A DNA stretch of 64,000 bases from Hyphomicrobiales bacterium (GTDB lineage: Bacteria; Pseudomonadota; Alphaproteobacteria; Rhizobiales; CAJQND01): assembly GCA_028285595.1 (NCBI GenBank), contig JANQOW010000137.1:1-64000 (forward strand), read 5' to 3'. Every line of letters starts with the position of its first letter. The first letter of the stretch is position 1. The position numbers were made by a program, and so were the translations under genes. Below, one piece after another: positions 15,982 through 24,613 of this stretch. The notes under the pieces are model-generated. The model saw only the letters and a program-made list of their open reading frames with translations. It searched no databases and had not been told where the DNA came from.

Positions 15982-16882
15982 GAGCACTCGGTTTGATCGC
16001 CTCGCACTTTTGGAAACCTTCGTTCGGATTGCGGAGCGTGGGTCCCTGTCTGAGACCGCTCGCGATTTGGGGACATCGCAGCCATCCGTCTCCCGGCAGC
16101 TCGCAGCGTTGGAAACCCGGTTGGGCGCCGCGCTGGCCCGGCGCACCACCCATGACGTTACGCTCACCACGGACGGTCTCGCCCTCTTGTCCGATGCCCG
16201 CCGGCTATTGCGCGAGTGGGAAGCGATTGAAGAGCGTCACGCGGACAGTGAGGTCTTGGAAGGGACGATCCGGGTCATCGCGCCCGTGGCTCTAGGGCAA
16301 AGCCTTTTTGTCCGGGCAACATCGCACTTCCTGAAAGACCACCCAGGGCTGACCATAGATTGGCGCCTGCGCGATGACACCATCCGCTTTGCAGAGGAAG
16401 GTTGCGACTGCTGGCTGAAGGTCGGGCCGGTGCCTGATGACACGCTCATCGTTCGTGAGCTGGCGACGGTTGAGCGCCTTGTGGTTGGGACGCCGGACTG
16501 TCTTGCCCGGCACAAGGATGCAGCACTTGCAGATCTGCCGTGGCTTACGCTCGGACCGTTCGAAGGCAACCGTATCGAATTGTTTGACCGGGCGGGGAGC
16601 ACCTCTGAGGTGGTTTCGGTAAAGCCCAAGATGGCGAGCGACAACATATTTGCGGTTTATGAAGCCGCGCTCCAAGGTGTGGGGGTTGCCATTCTACCGC
16701 ACTGGTTTGTGTCTCGTGACCTGACGGCGGGCACCTTAATGGACGTTGCTCCTGACCGGAGGGCTGCGCGTTTGCCGGTTAATCTCGCCTTGGCGTCTGG
16801 TGTCCAGCGGCCGGCGCGCGTGGAGCGCTTTTGCGAGGCGGTTCAAAGCTGGTGCCGGGCCGAGCTTGGCTCATCAACCTGA
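15980..16882 (+). CDS. LysR-family transcriptional regulator
   Basis: This is 300 residues. The N-terminal winged helix (FVRIAERGSLSETARDLGTSQPSVSRQLAALETRLGAAL) is typical. The C-terminal LysR substrate-binding domain starts near residue 90 (GTIRVIAPVALGQ) and continues to about 290 with the usual GVGVAILPHW motif. No clear ribosome-binding site precedes the ATG, and the candidate operator overlaps it. It probably controls the divergent aldo/keto reductase and small membrane protein genes. The inducer is unknown. Confidence 0.9.
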   Translation: MSTRFDRLALLETFVRIAERGSLSETARDLGTSQPSVSRQLAALETRLGAALARRTTHDVTLTTDGLALLSDARRLLREWEAIEERHADSEVLEGTIRVIAPVALGQSLFVRATSHFLKDHPGLTIDWRLRDDTIRFAEEGCDCWLKVGPVPDDTLIVRELATVERLVVGTPDCLARHKDAALADLPWLTLGPFEGNRIELFDRAGSTSEVVSVKPKMASDNIFAVYEAALQGVGVAILPHWFVSRDLTAGTLMDVAPDRRAARLPVNLALASGVQRPARVERFCEAVQSWCRAELGSST

Positions 16883-16896
16883 AGCCCCTCGGGCCC

Positions 16897-17661
16897 CTAA
16901 TCCATCAAATGCCCATGTTCCAGCTTGGCATCAATGTAGCGCCGATTGTGGTGGTTATGTCCGGCCACCAAGCTGCGCATTTCCTGCACCTCAATTCCGC
17001 CGGCCTCCAAGGCTTCGCGCTTAGAGGGGTTGTTCGACAGCAGAATGATCTTCGCATCACCGATCACATGCTTCAAAAGCGCAATGGCTTCAGAGTAGTC
17101 CCGGGCATCGGGCGGCAAACCCAATTTGGCATTGGCTTCATAGGTGTTCAGACCCTCGTCCTGGAGCATATAGGCCACCGCTTTCGCCCACAGGCCAATG
17201 CCGCGGCCCTCGTGATCGGCGAGATATACCGCAACGCCGCTGCCGGCCTTTGTGATCTGGCCCAGGGCCGCTTTTAACTGCTGGCCGCAATCACAGCGCA
17301 TGGAGGAGAAAATATCACCGGTCTGGCAACCTGAATGCAGGCGAACCGTGGTCACGTCCTGGTCTTTCGGTTCGCCGTAGACCAAAACCGAATTGGCAAT
17401 GGCCCCGCCGGTGATGATCTCGCCGGGCTTCACCGTGCCGAACACATACCAGGAAAACTTATGGCTCTCTCCACCCAGCTGCATGGGCAGCGGCACCGGT
17501 CCAAGCAGTGCGAACCGGTCTTCTTCCGCAGGGCCGCTCACGATTTCACCGGTTTCAGGGGAAATGTAAGTGACCTTCTGTTGCAGAAGGTGCAGCAATT
17601 CTGGTGTCAAATATTGCAACGGAGTGAAGCTTTCCACACATCGGCTGAGCAAGGGGCGCAC
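16897..17661 (-). CDS. ribA: GTP cyclohydrolase II
   Basis: This has 254 residues from the GTG at 17661, which has AAGAG just upstream. Zinc ligands are the Cys of HSGCQTGD and the pair in MRCDCG, with the same spacing of 11 and 2 as E. coli RibA. HEGRGIGL carries the GTP-binding Arg and ANAKLGLPPDARDY the catalytic region. It converts GTP into 2,5-diamino-6-ribosylamino-pyrimidinone phosphate, formate and pyrophosphate, the first step of riboflavin synthesis. An extra N-terminal stretch of about 50 residues precedes the standard fold. The frame remains open upstream for 18 codons, as far as the TAG of the peroxiredoxin gene, but has no better start. Confidence 0.85.
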   Translation of the reverse strand: MRPLLSRCVESFTPLQYLTPELLHLLQQKVTYISPETGEIVSGPAEEDRFALLGPVPLPMQLGGESHKFSWYVFGTVKPGEIITGGAIANSVLVYGEPKDQDVTTVRLHSGCQTGDIFSSMRCDCGQQLKAALGQITKAGSGVAVYLADHEGRGIGLWAKAVAYMLQDEGLNTYEANAKLGLPPDARDYSEAIALLKHVIGDAKIILLSNNPSKREALEAGGIEVQEMRSLVAGHNHHNRRYIDAKLEHGHLMD

Positions 17662-17715
17662 AATACTCTTGCCGCGCGCGGTTGCAATGGGGTGGGTGCT
17701 GATTTTTGCGAAAAC

Positions 17716-18645
17716 CTAGCTTGCGGCCGCCGCGCGCCTTTGCTCTACAATGCGCATGAAATCCCGCGCCGTGGGATCGGATTGGTCCACAAGCGCGCGG
17801 AAATCCTCAAACCCAAGAGCCAGCGCGGAGACCGGCGTGTTGGCCCGCACGTCAGCGGTGCGCCGGGTCTCGTTCAGGATGCCCATCTCGCCGAACACAT
17901 CGCCCTCGCCAAGCCGTGCAAGCTCGACCTCCTGGCCAGAGGAGCGCCGGTGAATGACGCTGACTTCGCCGGAGACCAGAATGAAAAACTGATCGGCTTC
18001 CCCGCCCTGGTGGATAATCACATCCCCGGCCTCATAAAGCCGTGTGTTGAGCTGATTGGAGGCCTCAATCAGGGCTGAGGTTTTCACCCTCGGGAAGACT
18101 TTGGCCAGCCACTCGTTGTAGCGCCGGCTGCCCTGGCCCGGATGCCAGCCCACCGGGCAAAGCTCGCCGCTTTGCAGGGCGCGCAGGACGCGCAGGATTT
18201 CGTCCACGTTGCGGCCGATATCCAGATCGTTGATCGCCAAGTGACGCACCACGCCGTCCGGATCGATAATGAAGGTGCCCCGCAAGGCCGAGCCATTGTC
18301 CACCAGAATTCCGAACGCCTCGGTGAGCTTGTGCGAGGTGTCGGCGATCACCGGGAAGGTCACACCCTCCAGTTGCTCGTCCTGGCTGAACCAGGCTTCG
18401 TGGCTGAAGAAGCTGTCGGTGCTGGCAGCGATCAGTGCGGTGTCTTCGCGGTCAAACTCCTCGCGCAAGGCCGCAAACGCGGCCAGCTCCGTGGGGCAAA
18501 TGTAAGAGAAATCACGCACATAGAAGAACAGAACCAGCCATCTGCCCCTGTAGTCTCTCAGAGACATCTCCTGTGTGGAGGCGATGCCTCTCTGCCAGTA
18601 TTCGACGCGAATATCCGGCGCTTTTTGTCCGATTCCGATTGCCAT
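17716..18645 (-). CDS. Peroxiredoxin fused to a cyclic-nucleotide-binding domain
   Basis: This has 309 residues from the ATG at 18645; the longer frame to 18948 adds low-quality sequence. Residues 1-185 are a typical 2-Cys peroxiredoxin with peroxidatic Cys50 in YICPTEL and resolving Cys163 in ELCPVGW. The usual PxxxTxxC motif reads VRDFSYIC, with Val replacing Pro43 and Ser replacing Thr47. Residues about 195-300 form a CRP-type nucleotide-binding beta-barrel (HQGGEADQFFILVSGEVSV) with a phosphate-binding cassette FGEMGILNETRRTADV containing the Glu and Arg expected to hold cAMP or cGMP. No DNA-binding domain follows. This suggests a peroxidase controlled by a cyclic nucleotide. GTP cyclohydrolase II follows in the same frame after the TAG. 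Confidence 0.88.
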   Translation of the reverse strand: MAIGIGQKAPDIRVEYWQRGIASTQEMSLRDYRGRWLVLFFYVRDFSYICPTELAAFAALREEFDREDTALIAASTDSFFSHEAWFSQDEQLEGVTFPVIADTSHKLTEAFGILVDNGSALRGTFIIDPDGVVRHLAINDLDIGRNVDEILRVLRALQSGELCPVGWHPGQGSRRYNEWLAKVFPRVKTSALIEASNQLNTRLYEAGDVIIHQGGEADQFFILVSGEVSVIHRRSSGQEVELARLGEGDVFGEMGILNETRRTADVRANTPVSALALGFEDFRALVDQSDPTARDFMRIVEQRRAAAAS

Positions 18646-18782
18646 AGCCGGCGGGCCTCTGATCGTCCCCTCTTCCCCTTCTAGCGCCCAACCCCGGACT
18701 GTGAAGTGAGCTTTCGCACACCTTGGCCGCCATTTGCCCATTTTACAGGGCAAATTCCGCTTGAATAGAGCAAAGTTGAGGG

Positions 18783-19526
18783 TCAGCCGGGCTTTTCGGC
18801 CATTACCATGTAGTTCACATCGGTGTCCTTGGACTTGTTCCAGGTGGCGGTGACGGGGTTGTAGAACACCCCGGCGGTATCGCGCACCTTCATCCCGCCC
18901 GTGCTCAGCGCCGAGGTGAGTTCTTGGGGGGTGACGAATTTTTCCCATTGGTGCGTGCCCTTGGGCAGCCAGCCCAGCACATATTCTGCCCCGATGATCG
19001 CCAGACCCCAGGCTTTCAACGTGCGGTTCAACGTGGCCACGAACATGATACCTCCGGGCTTCACCAGGCTTGCGGAGGTGGACATGAAGAGATCCACATC
19101 GGCCACATGTTCCACCACCTCCATGTTCAGGACGATATCAAACTGATGGCCTTCCTCGGCCAGGTCCTCGGCCGTCATGGCGCGGTACTGAATATCGAGA
19201 GCCTGTTCATCGGCGTGGACGGAAGCGGTTTTGATGTTCTTTTCGGCCGGATCGATGCCGGTGACCTGCGCACCCAGGCGGGCCATGGGTTCGCATAGCA
19301 GCCCGCCGCCGCAGCCGATGTCCAACAGGCTCAGACCCTCAAACGGCGTACGTTCATTGTCGTTCAAGCGGAAGTGGCGCACGATGTGGCCGCGCAGATA
19401 ATCCAGACGCACCGGGTTGAATTTATGCAGAACCCCAAACTTTCCCTTTGGGTTCCACCATTCGGCGGCCATTGCGGAGAATTTCTCCACTTCGCTGGCG
19501 TCAACTGTGGTGGCTCCGGTGTTCAT
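18783..19526 (-). CDS. ubiG: Ubiquinone biosynthesis O-methyltransferase UbiG
   Basis: This is 247 residues, the normal length for Ubi[20 protein letters not shown] near the N-terminus is the family signature, followed by SAM motif [20 protein letters not shown]. The later motifs [16 protein letters not shown] and [15 protein letters not shown] are also intact. It methylates two hydroxyl groups of the ubiquinone ring precursors and works at the inner membrane. It is divergent from lysC, an arrangement common in alphaproteobacteria. This supports the taxonomic placement and the use of ubiquinone. Confidence 0.93.
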   Translation of the reverse strand: MNTGATTVDASEVEKFSAMAAEWWNPKGKFGVLHKFNPVRLDYLRGHIVRHFRLNDNERTPFEGLSLLDIGCGGGLLCEPMARLGAQVTGIDPAEKNIKTASVHADEQALDIQYRAMTAEDLAEEGHQFDIVLNMEVVEHVADVDLFMSTSASLVKPGGIMFVATLNRTLKAWGLAIIGAEYVLGWLPKGTHQWEKFVTPQELTSALSTGGMKVRDTAGVFYNPVTATWNKSKDTDVNYMVMAEKPG

Positions 19527-19681
19527 TTCGCTATCGTCCCTGATCGCTTAAATTCGGCATGATCGGCAATATTGCATAGTGTGCTGACGCCGAGTATGAG
19601 TATCGCGCGCACGCGGTCAATCTAGCCTGACCTCATCGTGCACTCCATTCATAAGGTTTAACGTTCAAAGTCCGGCCTTAG

Positions 19682-20932
19682 ATGAACCGACTGGTGATGA
19701 AATTTGGCGGCACCTCCGTCGCAGATTTGGAGCGGATCCGCAATGTGGCCCGCCATGTGAAACGCGAGGTGGACGCCGGCAATAAGGTGGCGGTGGTGGT
19801 TTCGGCCATGGCCGGTCAGACCGATCAGCTCGTGGCCTGGGCCCGGGAGGCCTCGCCCCTGCACGATGCGCGTGAATATGACGCGGTGGTGGCCACCGGC
19901 GAACAGGTGACCTCCGGCCTCTTGGCTTTGGTGCTGCAGGGCATGGATATTTCCGCCCGCTCCTGGCTGGGTTGGCAAATCCCGATCCGCACCGACGCGG
20001 TGCACGGCGCGGCCCGCATTGTGGACATTGAGGCGGAAACCATCGGCACGCGCATGGACGATGGACAGGTTGCGGTCATCGCAGGGTTTCAAGGTTTGGG
20101 CCCTGACAACCGTGTGGCCACACTAGGGCGCGGCGGGTCCGATACCAGCGCAGTGGCGCTTGCGGCGGCCTTGGGTGCGCGCTGCCACATCTACACCGAC
20201 GTGGACGGGGTCTATACCACCGATCCGCGCATTGTGACCAAGGCGCAGAAGCTTGAACGCATCTCCTATGAAGAGATGCTGGAAATGGCCTCGCTGGGGG
20301 CAAAGGTCCTGCAAACCCGCTCGGTGGAAGCGGCAATGATCCACAGAGTGCCCCTCAGGGTGCGCTCCAGTTTTGATGATCCTGAGACCGTGGATGTTTC
20401 AGGCAACAATATTCCAGGCACACTGGTATGCGATGAGGATGAGATCGTGGAACAGGAAGTGGTGAGCGGGATTGCCTATTCCCGCAACGAAGCCAAGGTG
20501 ACCCTTGCCCGGGTGCGGGACAAGCCGGGCGTTTCAGCGCGCATTTTCGGGCCTTTGTCTGAAAGTGAGATCAACGTGGATATGATCGTGCAGAACGTTT
20601 CGGGCGACGGCAAGTATACCGACCTAACGTTCACGGTCTCCGAAAACGATCTGGACCGGGCGCTGGAAGTGATCGAGGCGGCCAAGGATGAGATCGAGTA
20701 TGAGAGCCTCACCGGCTCAACCGAAGTGGTTAAGGTTTCTGTGATCGGCATCGGGATGCGCTCGCATGCGGGCGTTGCGGCGAAGATGTTCCGCACCCTG
20801 GCTGAGCGCAACATCAACATTCAGGCTATCACCACCTCTGAAATCAAGATTTCCGTGTTGATTGACTCCGCCTACACCGAGCTGGCTTTGCGCTCTCTGC
20901 ACACGGCGTACGGCTTGGATGCAGAGACATAA
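19682..20932 (+). CDS. lysC: Aspartate kinase
   Basis: This is 416 residues. The N-terminal kinase domain has KFGGTSVADLERIRNVA and VVVSAM for ATP binding and GRGGSDTSAVALAAALGA with the aspartate-binding Ser/Thr residues. Two ACT domains (about 265-335 and 345-415; VRDKPGVSARIF and RSHAGVAAKMFRTLAERNINI) give feedback control, usually by lysine with or without threonine. It makes 4-phospho-aspartate, feeding the lysine, methionine, threonine and diaminopimelate pathways. Its position between ubiG and ptsP is the conserved alphaproteobacterial order. Confidence 0.95.
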   Translation: MNRLVMKFGGTSVADLERIRNVARHVKREVDAGNKVAVVVSAMAGQTDQLVAWAREASPLHDAREYDAVVATGEQVTSGLLALVLQGMDISARSWLGWQIPIRTDAVHGAARIVDIEAETIGTRMDDGQVAVIAGFQGLGPDNRVATLGRGGSDTSAVALAAALGARCHIYTDVDGVYTTDPRIVTKAQKLERISYEEMLEMASLGAKVLQTRSVEAAMIHRVPLRVRSSFDDPETVDVSGNNIPGTLVCDEDEIVEQEVVSGIAYSRNEAKVTLARVRDKPGVSARIFGPLSESEINVDMIVQNVSGDGKYTDLTFTVSENDLDRALEVIEAAKDEIEYESLTGSTEVVKVSVIGIGMRSHAGVAAKMFRTLAERNINIQAITTSEIKISVLIDSAYTELALRSLHTAYGLDAET

Positions 20933-21024
20933 AATCGGCTGGAAAGTCTTAGAATAGATCAGCGGAATCGTCTAAAATCGCCCGTGCTCGAGACTAAGCG
21001 CGGCAAGAAAGGGATCAGGCCTCA

Positions 21025-23295
21025 ATGCAACCCGCCCACGTCGGCCCGCGCGTACTGCTCCGGCGCCTCCGTGAGGTTATGGCGGGGCCCGAAGCAGCGC
21101 AAACGCGGCTGAACAAGATCACGACGCTGATCGCCTCCAACATGGTTGCTGAGGTGTGCTCGATCTATGTGATGCGGCCCGGCGGCTTTCTTGAACTTTA
21201 TGCCACTGAGGGCCTTAACCCTGAGGCCCTGCACGAAACCAAGCTGCGTGTTGGCGAAGGCCTGGTTGGTGTGATTGCGGCCAACGCATCGCCCCTCAAC
21301 CTGCCCGATGCCCAGGCCCACCCGGCGTTTAAGTATCTTCCTGAGACGGGCGAGGAAATCTACCACTCGTTCCTGGGCGTGCCGGTCTTGCGCAGCGGGC
21401 TGATCCTTGGCGTGCTCACGGTCCAGAACCGCACCCAGCGCCATTATTCGGAAGAAGAAGTGGAGGCCATGCAGACCACGGCCATGGTGCTGGCCGAAGT
21501 GGTGGCCTCCGGCGAGCTGGATGAGGTGGGCGAGGCCGAAGAGGTTGATCTGGGCCACACCCGCTCGCACCAGCTCTCCGGCGCATCGTTTTCCGGCGGC
21601 ATTGCCCTTGGCCACGTGGTCTTGCACCGGCCGCGCATTCACATCACCAATCTGATTGCTGAGGATGTGGGGGCGGAGAAGGAGCGCTTGGCCCATGGTG
21701 TGGAGCGCTTGCGCGAGAGTGTGGACACCATCATCACCGCCCCGGACCTGGCGCGCAGCGGCGAGCACCGGGAGGTGCTGGAAGCCTACCGCATGTTTGC
21801 GCATGACCGTGGCTGGGTGCGCCGCCTGCAAGAGGCCGTGGACACAGGGCTGACGGCGGAAGCCGCCGTGGAGCGCGAGCAGTCCGACACCCGGGCGCGC
21901 ATGATGCGCTCGCGTGATCCTTATCTGCAGGAGCGCCTGCACGATCTGGATGACCTGGCCAACCGGCTCCTGCGCATTCTCACCGGCACCACCGGAACGG
22001 CGGCCGGCGGTGAGCTGCCCAAGGACGCCATTGTGGTGGCCCGCTCCATGGGAGCGGCGGAGCTCTTGGACTATGACCGGGACCGGGTGCGCGGCGTGGT
22101 GTTGCAGGAAGGCGGCGGCAACAGCCATGCCACCATCGTTGCCCGGGCGCTGGGCATTCCTCTGGTGGGCCAGGTGCAGGGCATCTTGAACCTGGCGGAC
22201 ACAGGCGATTCCATCATTGTCGACGGGGACAGCGGCGAGATCTTCTTAAGACCTCTCAACTCCATTGAAGATGCCTATGGAGAGAAGGTTTCGCTCTACG
22301 CCAAGCGCCAGGCCCAGTATACGCGGCTCAGGGGCGAGCCGTCCGTCACCCAAGACGGTACTCAGATCAATCTGAACATCAATGCCGGCCTCCTGATGGA
22401 TCTGCCGCATCTGGAGCGGGCCGGGGCAGAGGGCATCGGCCTCTTCCGCACAGAACTGCAGTTCATGATCGCCTCTTCGTTTCCGCGCATGGACGAACAG
22501 GTGTCATACTATAGGGCGGTGCTGGATTCAGCGGGCACCAAGCCCGTGGTGTTCCGGACCTTGGATATCGGGGCCGACAAGACGTTGCCCTACCTCAATC
22601 ATGGTCTGGAAGAGAACCCGGCGCTGGGCTGGCGCGCCATTCGCATGTCTCTGGACAGGCCCGCTTTGCTGAAACTGCAGCTCAGAGCCTTTCTGAAGGC
22701 GGCCGGCGGGCGCCAACTGTCGATCATGTTCCCCATGGTGGCGGAGGCCGATGAGTTCCGGCGGGCACGGGCTCTGGTGGATGAGGAGTTCGGCTTCCTC
22801 ACCCGGCATGGCCATGAAGCGCCAACCGAGCTTAGAGTGGGGGCCATGATAGAGGTGCCGGCTCTGGTCTGGCAGTTGCCGGCGCTCTTGCCCATGGTGG
22901 ACTTTGTCTCCGTGGGGACCAACGATCTCTTGCAGTTTCTGTTCGCCTACGACCGCGGCAACCCCAACCTTTCATCGCGCTACGATGCGCTTTCACCGGC
23001 CTTTTTGACCCTCATGAAGCAGGTGGTGGAACAATCGGACAAATATAACGTGCCGCTCACCGTGTGTGGGGAGATCGCCGGCATGCCCTTGGAAGCCCTG
23101 GCGCTGATGGCGATCGGCGTGCGTTCGGTGTCCATGGTGCCGGCGGCGATCGGTCCGGTGAAGACCATGCTGCGGTCGGTCAACCTTGCGGAGGCGCGCG
23201 CGGCGATCTTGCCGCTTCTGGACCATGCAGACCATTCACTGCGTGAGGAAATCATCCGGTTTGCCGCCAAAAGCGGTGTGCAGTTGCACGGCTAA
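21025..23295 (+). CDS. ptsP: PtsP, enzyme I of the nitrogen phosphotransferase system
   Basis: This is 756 residues. An N-terminal GAF domain (about 10-165) is followed by the PEP-utilising enzyme I module. The phosphorylated residue is His368 in GGGNSHATIVA; the PEP-binding barrel shows EGIGLFRTELQFM, VVFRTLDIGADK and FVSVGTNDLLQF with the expected Arg, Glu, Asp and Cys (VCGEIAG) residues. It takes phosphate from PEP and passes it to NPr and EIIA-Ntr, linking nitrogen state, where the GAF domain senses glutamine, to potassium uptake and metabolism. The NPr and EIIA genes are not in the window. A stem-loop at 23308-23324 follows but lacks a U-run. Confidence 0.95.
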   Translation: MQPAHVGPRVLLRRLREVMAGPEAAQTRLNKITTLIASNMVAEVCSIYVMRPGGFLELYATEGLNPEALHETKLRVGEGLVGVIAANASPLNLPDAQAHPAFKYLPETGEEIYHSFLGVPVLRSGLILGVLTVQNRTQRHYSEEEVEAMQTTAMVLAEVVASGELDEVGEAEEVDLGHTRSHQLSGASFSGGIALGHVVLHRPRIHITNLIAEDVGAEKERLAHGVERLRESVDTIITAPDLARSGEHREVLEAYRMFAHDRGWVRRLQEAVDTGLTAEAAVEREQSDTRARMMRSRDPYLQERLHDLDDLANRLLRILTGTTGTAAGGELPKDAIVVARSMGAAELLDYDRDRVRGVVLQEGGGNSHATIVARALGIPLVGQVQGILNLADTGDSIIVDGDSGEIFLRPLNSIEDAYGEKVSLYAKRQAQYTRLRGEPSVTQDGTQINLNINAGLLMDLPHLERAGAEGIGLFRTELQFMIASSFPRMDEQVSYYRAVLDSAGTKPVVFRTLDIGADKTLPYLNHGLEENPALGWRAIRMSLDRPALLKLQLRAFLKAAGGRQLSIMFPMVAEADEFRRARALVDEEFGFLTRHGHEAPTELRVGAMIEVPALVWQLPALLPMVDFVSVGTNDLLQFLFAYDRGNPNLSSRYDALSPAFLTLMKQVVEQSDKYNVPLTVCGEIAGMPLEALALMAIGVRSVSMVPAAIGPVKTMLRSVNLAEARAAILPLLDHADHSLREEIIRFAAKSGVQLHG

Positions 23296-23445
23296 ACCGC
23301 GAAAAAACGGCGAACTTTTCGCCGCGTTCACTCAATACTTACCATTTTACCCGATTGTTTAACGCATCGAAAACCATGTTTGCGCGCCGGCCCGGCTTTC
23401 TCCACCCCAGCGGCTGCCAGGCGCTCAACATAACCCGCGAGTAAG

Positions 23446-24561
23446 ATGATGAGTTCAGTTGTTGTGGATTCCGCCGACACGATGCCCAAGATTGACATTT
23501 CCATGGAAGGTCCGCGCCTGGCCAAACCGTCAGAAAATGCCAGTCCGGCGGCCATTGCCGGCTGGTGGCTGCACAATGAGCGCCATGAACGCGGCATCAG
23601 CCTGGCTGAGCTGGCGCTCGCCACGCGGATTGAGCCCGGCCACATCACGGCCCTGGAGTGCGGCTGGCTGAACAAGCTTCCTGAGCGCGGCCAAACCTTG
23701 GACATGGTCTGGGCTCTGGCCGATTATCTGAAGCTGGAACCGGGTCCCTTATGCGCCCATTATGGCAAACTGCTGCCCCACAGTGCGGCCCCGCAATTGC
23801 CTGAAGCCCAAACTTCCATGTTTGGCGGTACCGGCATGATCTCACGCTTTCCGCTGCCCAAGATCGCGACCGGACACATGATCGGCGCCGTGTTCGCGTG
23901 TGTGGTGGCGTTTGGTGGTTTTTCTTACGCCCTGTTCCCGGGCTCCTCTGAGGCCCCTGTGAAGCAGGAGCTGGCTGGCGAAGTGCCGATTGATCAGTTG
24001 ATCACCGGTTCCATCCCAACGGCCAAGGAAGCTGAATTTCCCAAGCCGGAAAAGAAGATCGTGGTGAAATCGGAGCCCGTCAAACTGGCGACCAGCGAAG
24101 AACCATTGGGTGATCTGACCGCCCTTATTGCCAAGACGGCGGCTGATCCGGTGGCTGAAGCCCCCGCAGCGCCTAAAGCCCCCGCGCAGCAGGTCCAGTC
24201 TTCAAAGAAGTCGGAAAAATCCCAGAAAGTTGAGCAGGTTGATCTCACTCCGGCGCAAGAGGACGCCGGCGGTGGACGGCTCTATGGCGCAAAGAACAAA
24301 GATTCCCGCCTCAAAATTGCAGCCAACTCCCGGGTTTGGGTGCGCATCGAGGACAAAAACGGCAATGTGGTGCTGAACCAGACGCTTCTCTCCGGTGATG
24401 CGTTCCAGGTCCCAAACCGCAAAGGCCTCGTGCTGATTGCCCGGGACGGCGGGGCGCTCACCTATGAGCTTGATGGCCAAAACCTGGGCGCCATCGGCAC
24501 CCTGGGCGAGATCCTGGTGGGACATCCTCTGGATCCTGAAAAGATTGGCCAAGCCGGTTAA
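23446..24561 (+). CDS. RodZ-like helix-turn-helix membrane protein with DUF4115 domain
   Basis: This is 371 residues. A Cro-like helix-turn-helix lies near residues 40-110 (WWLHNERHERGISLAELALATRI), a single transmembrane helix near 145-170 (HMIGAVFACVVAFGGFSYALFPG), then a long Pro/Lys/Ala-rich periplasmic linker. The C-terminal 80 residues form a DUF4115 domain (SRVWVRIEDKNGNVVLNQTLLSGDAFQVPN). RodZ itself anchors MreB and keeps rods straight, with the helix-turn-helix binding MreB rather than DNA. The neighbours are TPR-glycosyltransferases rather than ispG as in enterobacteria. Identity as a RodZ homologue is likely; a shape role is inferred. Confidence 0.8.
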   Translation: MMSSVVVDSADTMPKIDISMEGPRLAKPSENASPAAIAGWWLHNERHERGISLAELALATRIEPGHITALECGWLNKLPERGQTLDMVWALADYLKLEPGPLCAHYGKLLPHSAAPQLPEAQTSMFGGTGMISRFPLPKIATGHMIGAVFACVVAFGGFSYALFPGSSEAPVKQELAGEVPIDQLITGSIPTAKEAEFPKPEKKIVVKSEPVKLATSEEPLGDLTALIAKTAADPVAEAPAAPKAPAQQVQSSKKSEKSQKVEQVDLTPAQEDAGGGRLYGAKNKDSRLKIAANSRVWVRIEDKNGNVVLNQTLLSGDAFQVPNRKGLVLIARDGGALTYELDGQNLGAIGTLGEILVGHPLDPEKIGQAG

Positions 24562-24613
24562 GGCCCGGGCACCCGGCAAAACCGGACGCTCGGCTGCGCA
24601 ACGCTAAGCGCTC

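Noticed and set aside
18646-18948. N-terminal extension of the peroxiredoxin-cNBD protein
   Set aside because: The extra residues are rich in Arg, His and Gly without hydrophobic order and overlap the end of ubiG; the peroxiredoxin fold starts at the ATG at 18645.
21022-22128. A 368-codon minus-strand frame
   Set aside because: It is a shadow of ptsP with the usual Ala/His/Gln-rich nonsense composition.
23308-23324. Stem-loop after ptsP as a terminator
   Set aside because: The seven-pair stem with a three-base loop is not followed by a T-run; it may be chance in GC-rich sequence.
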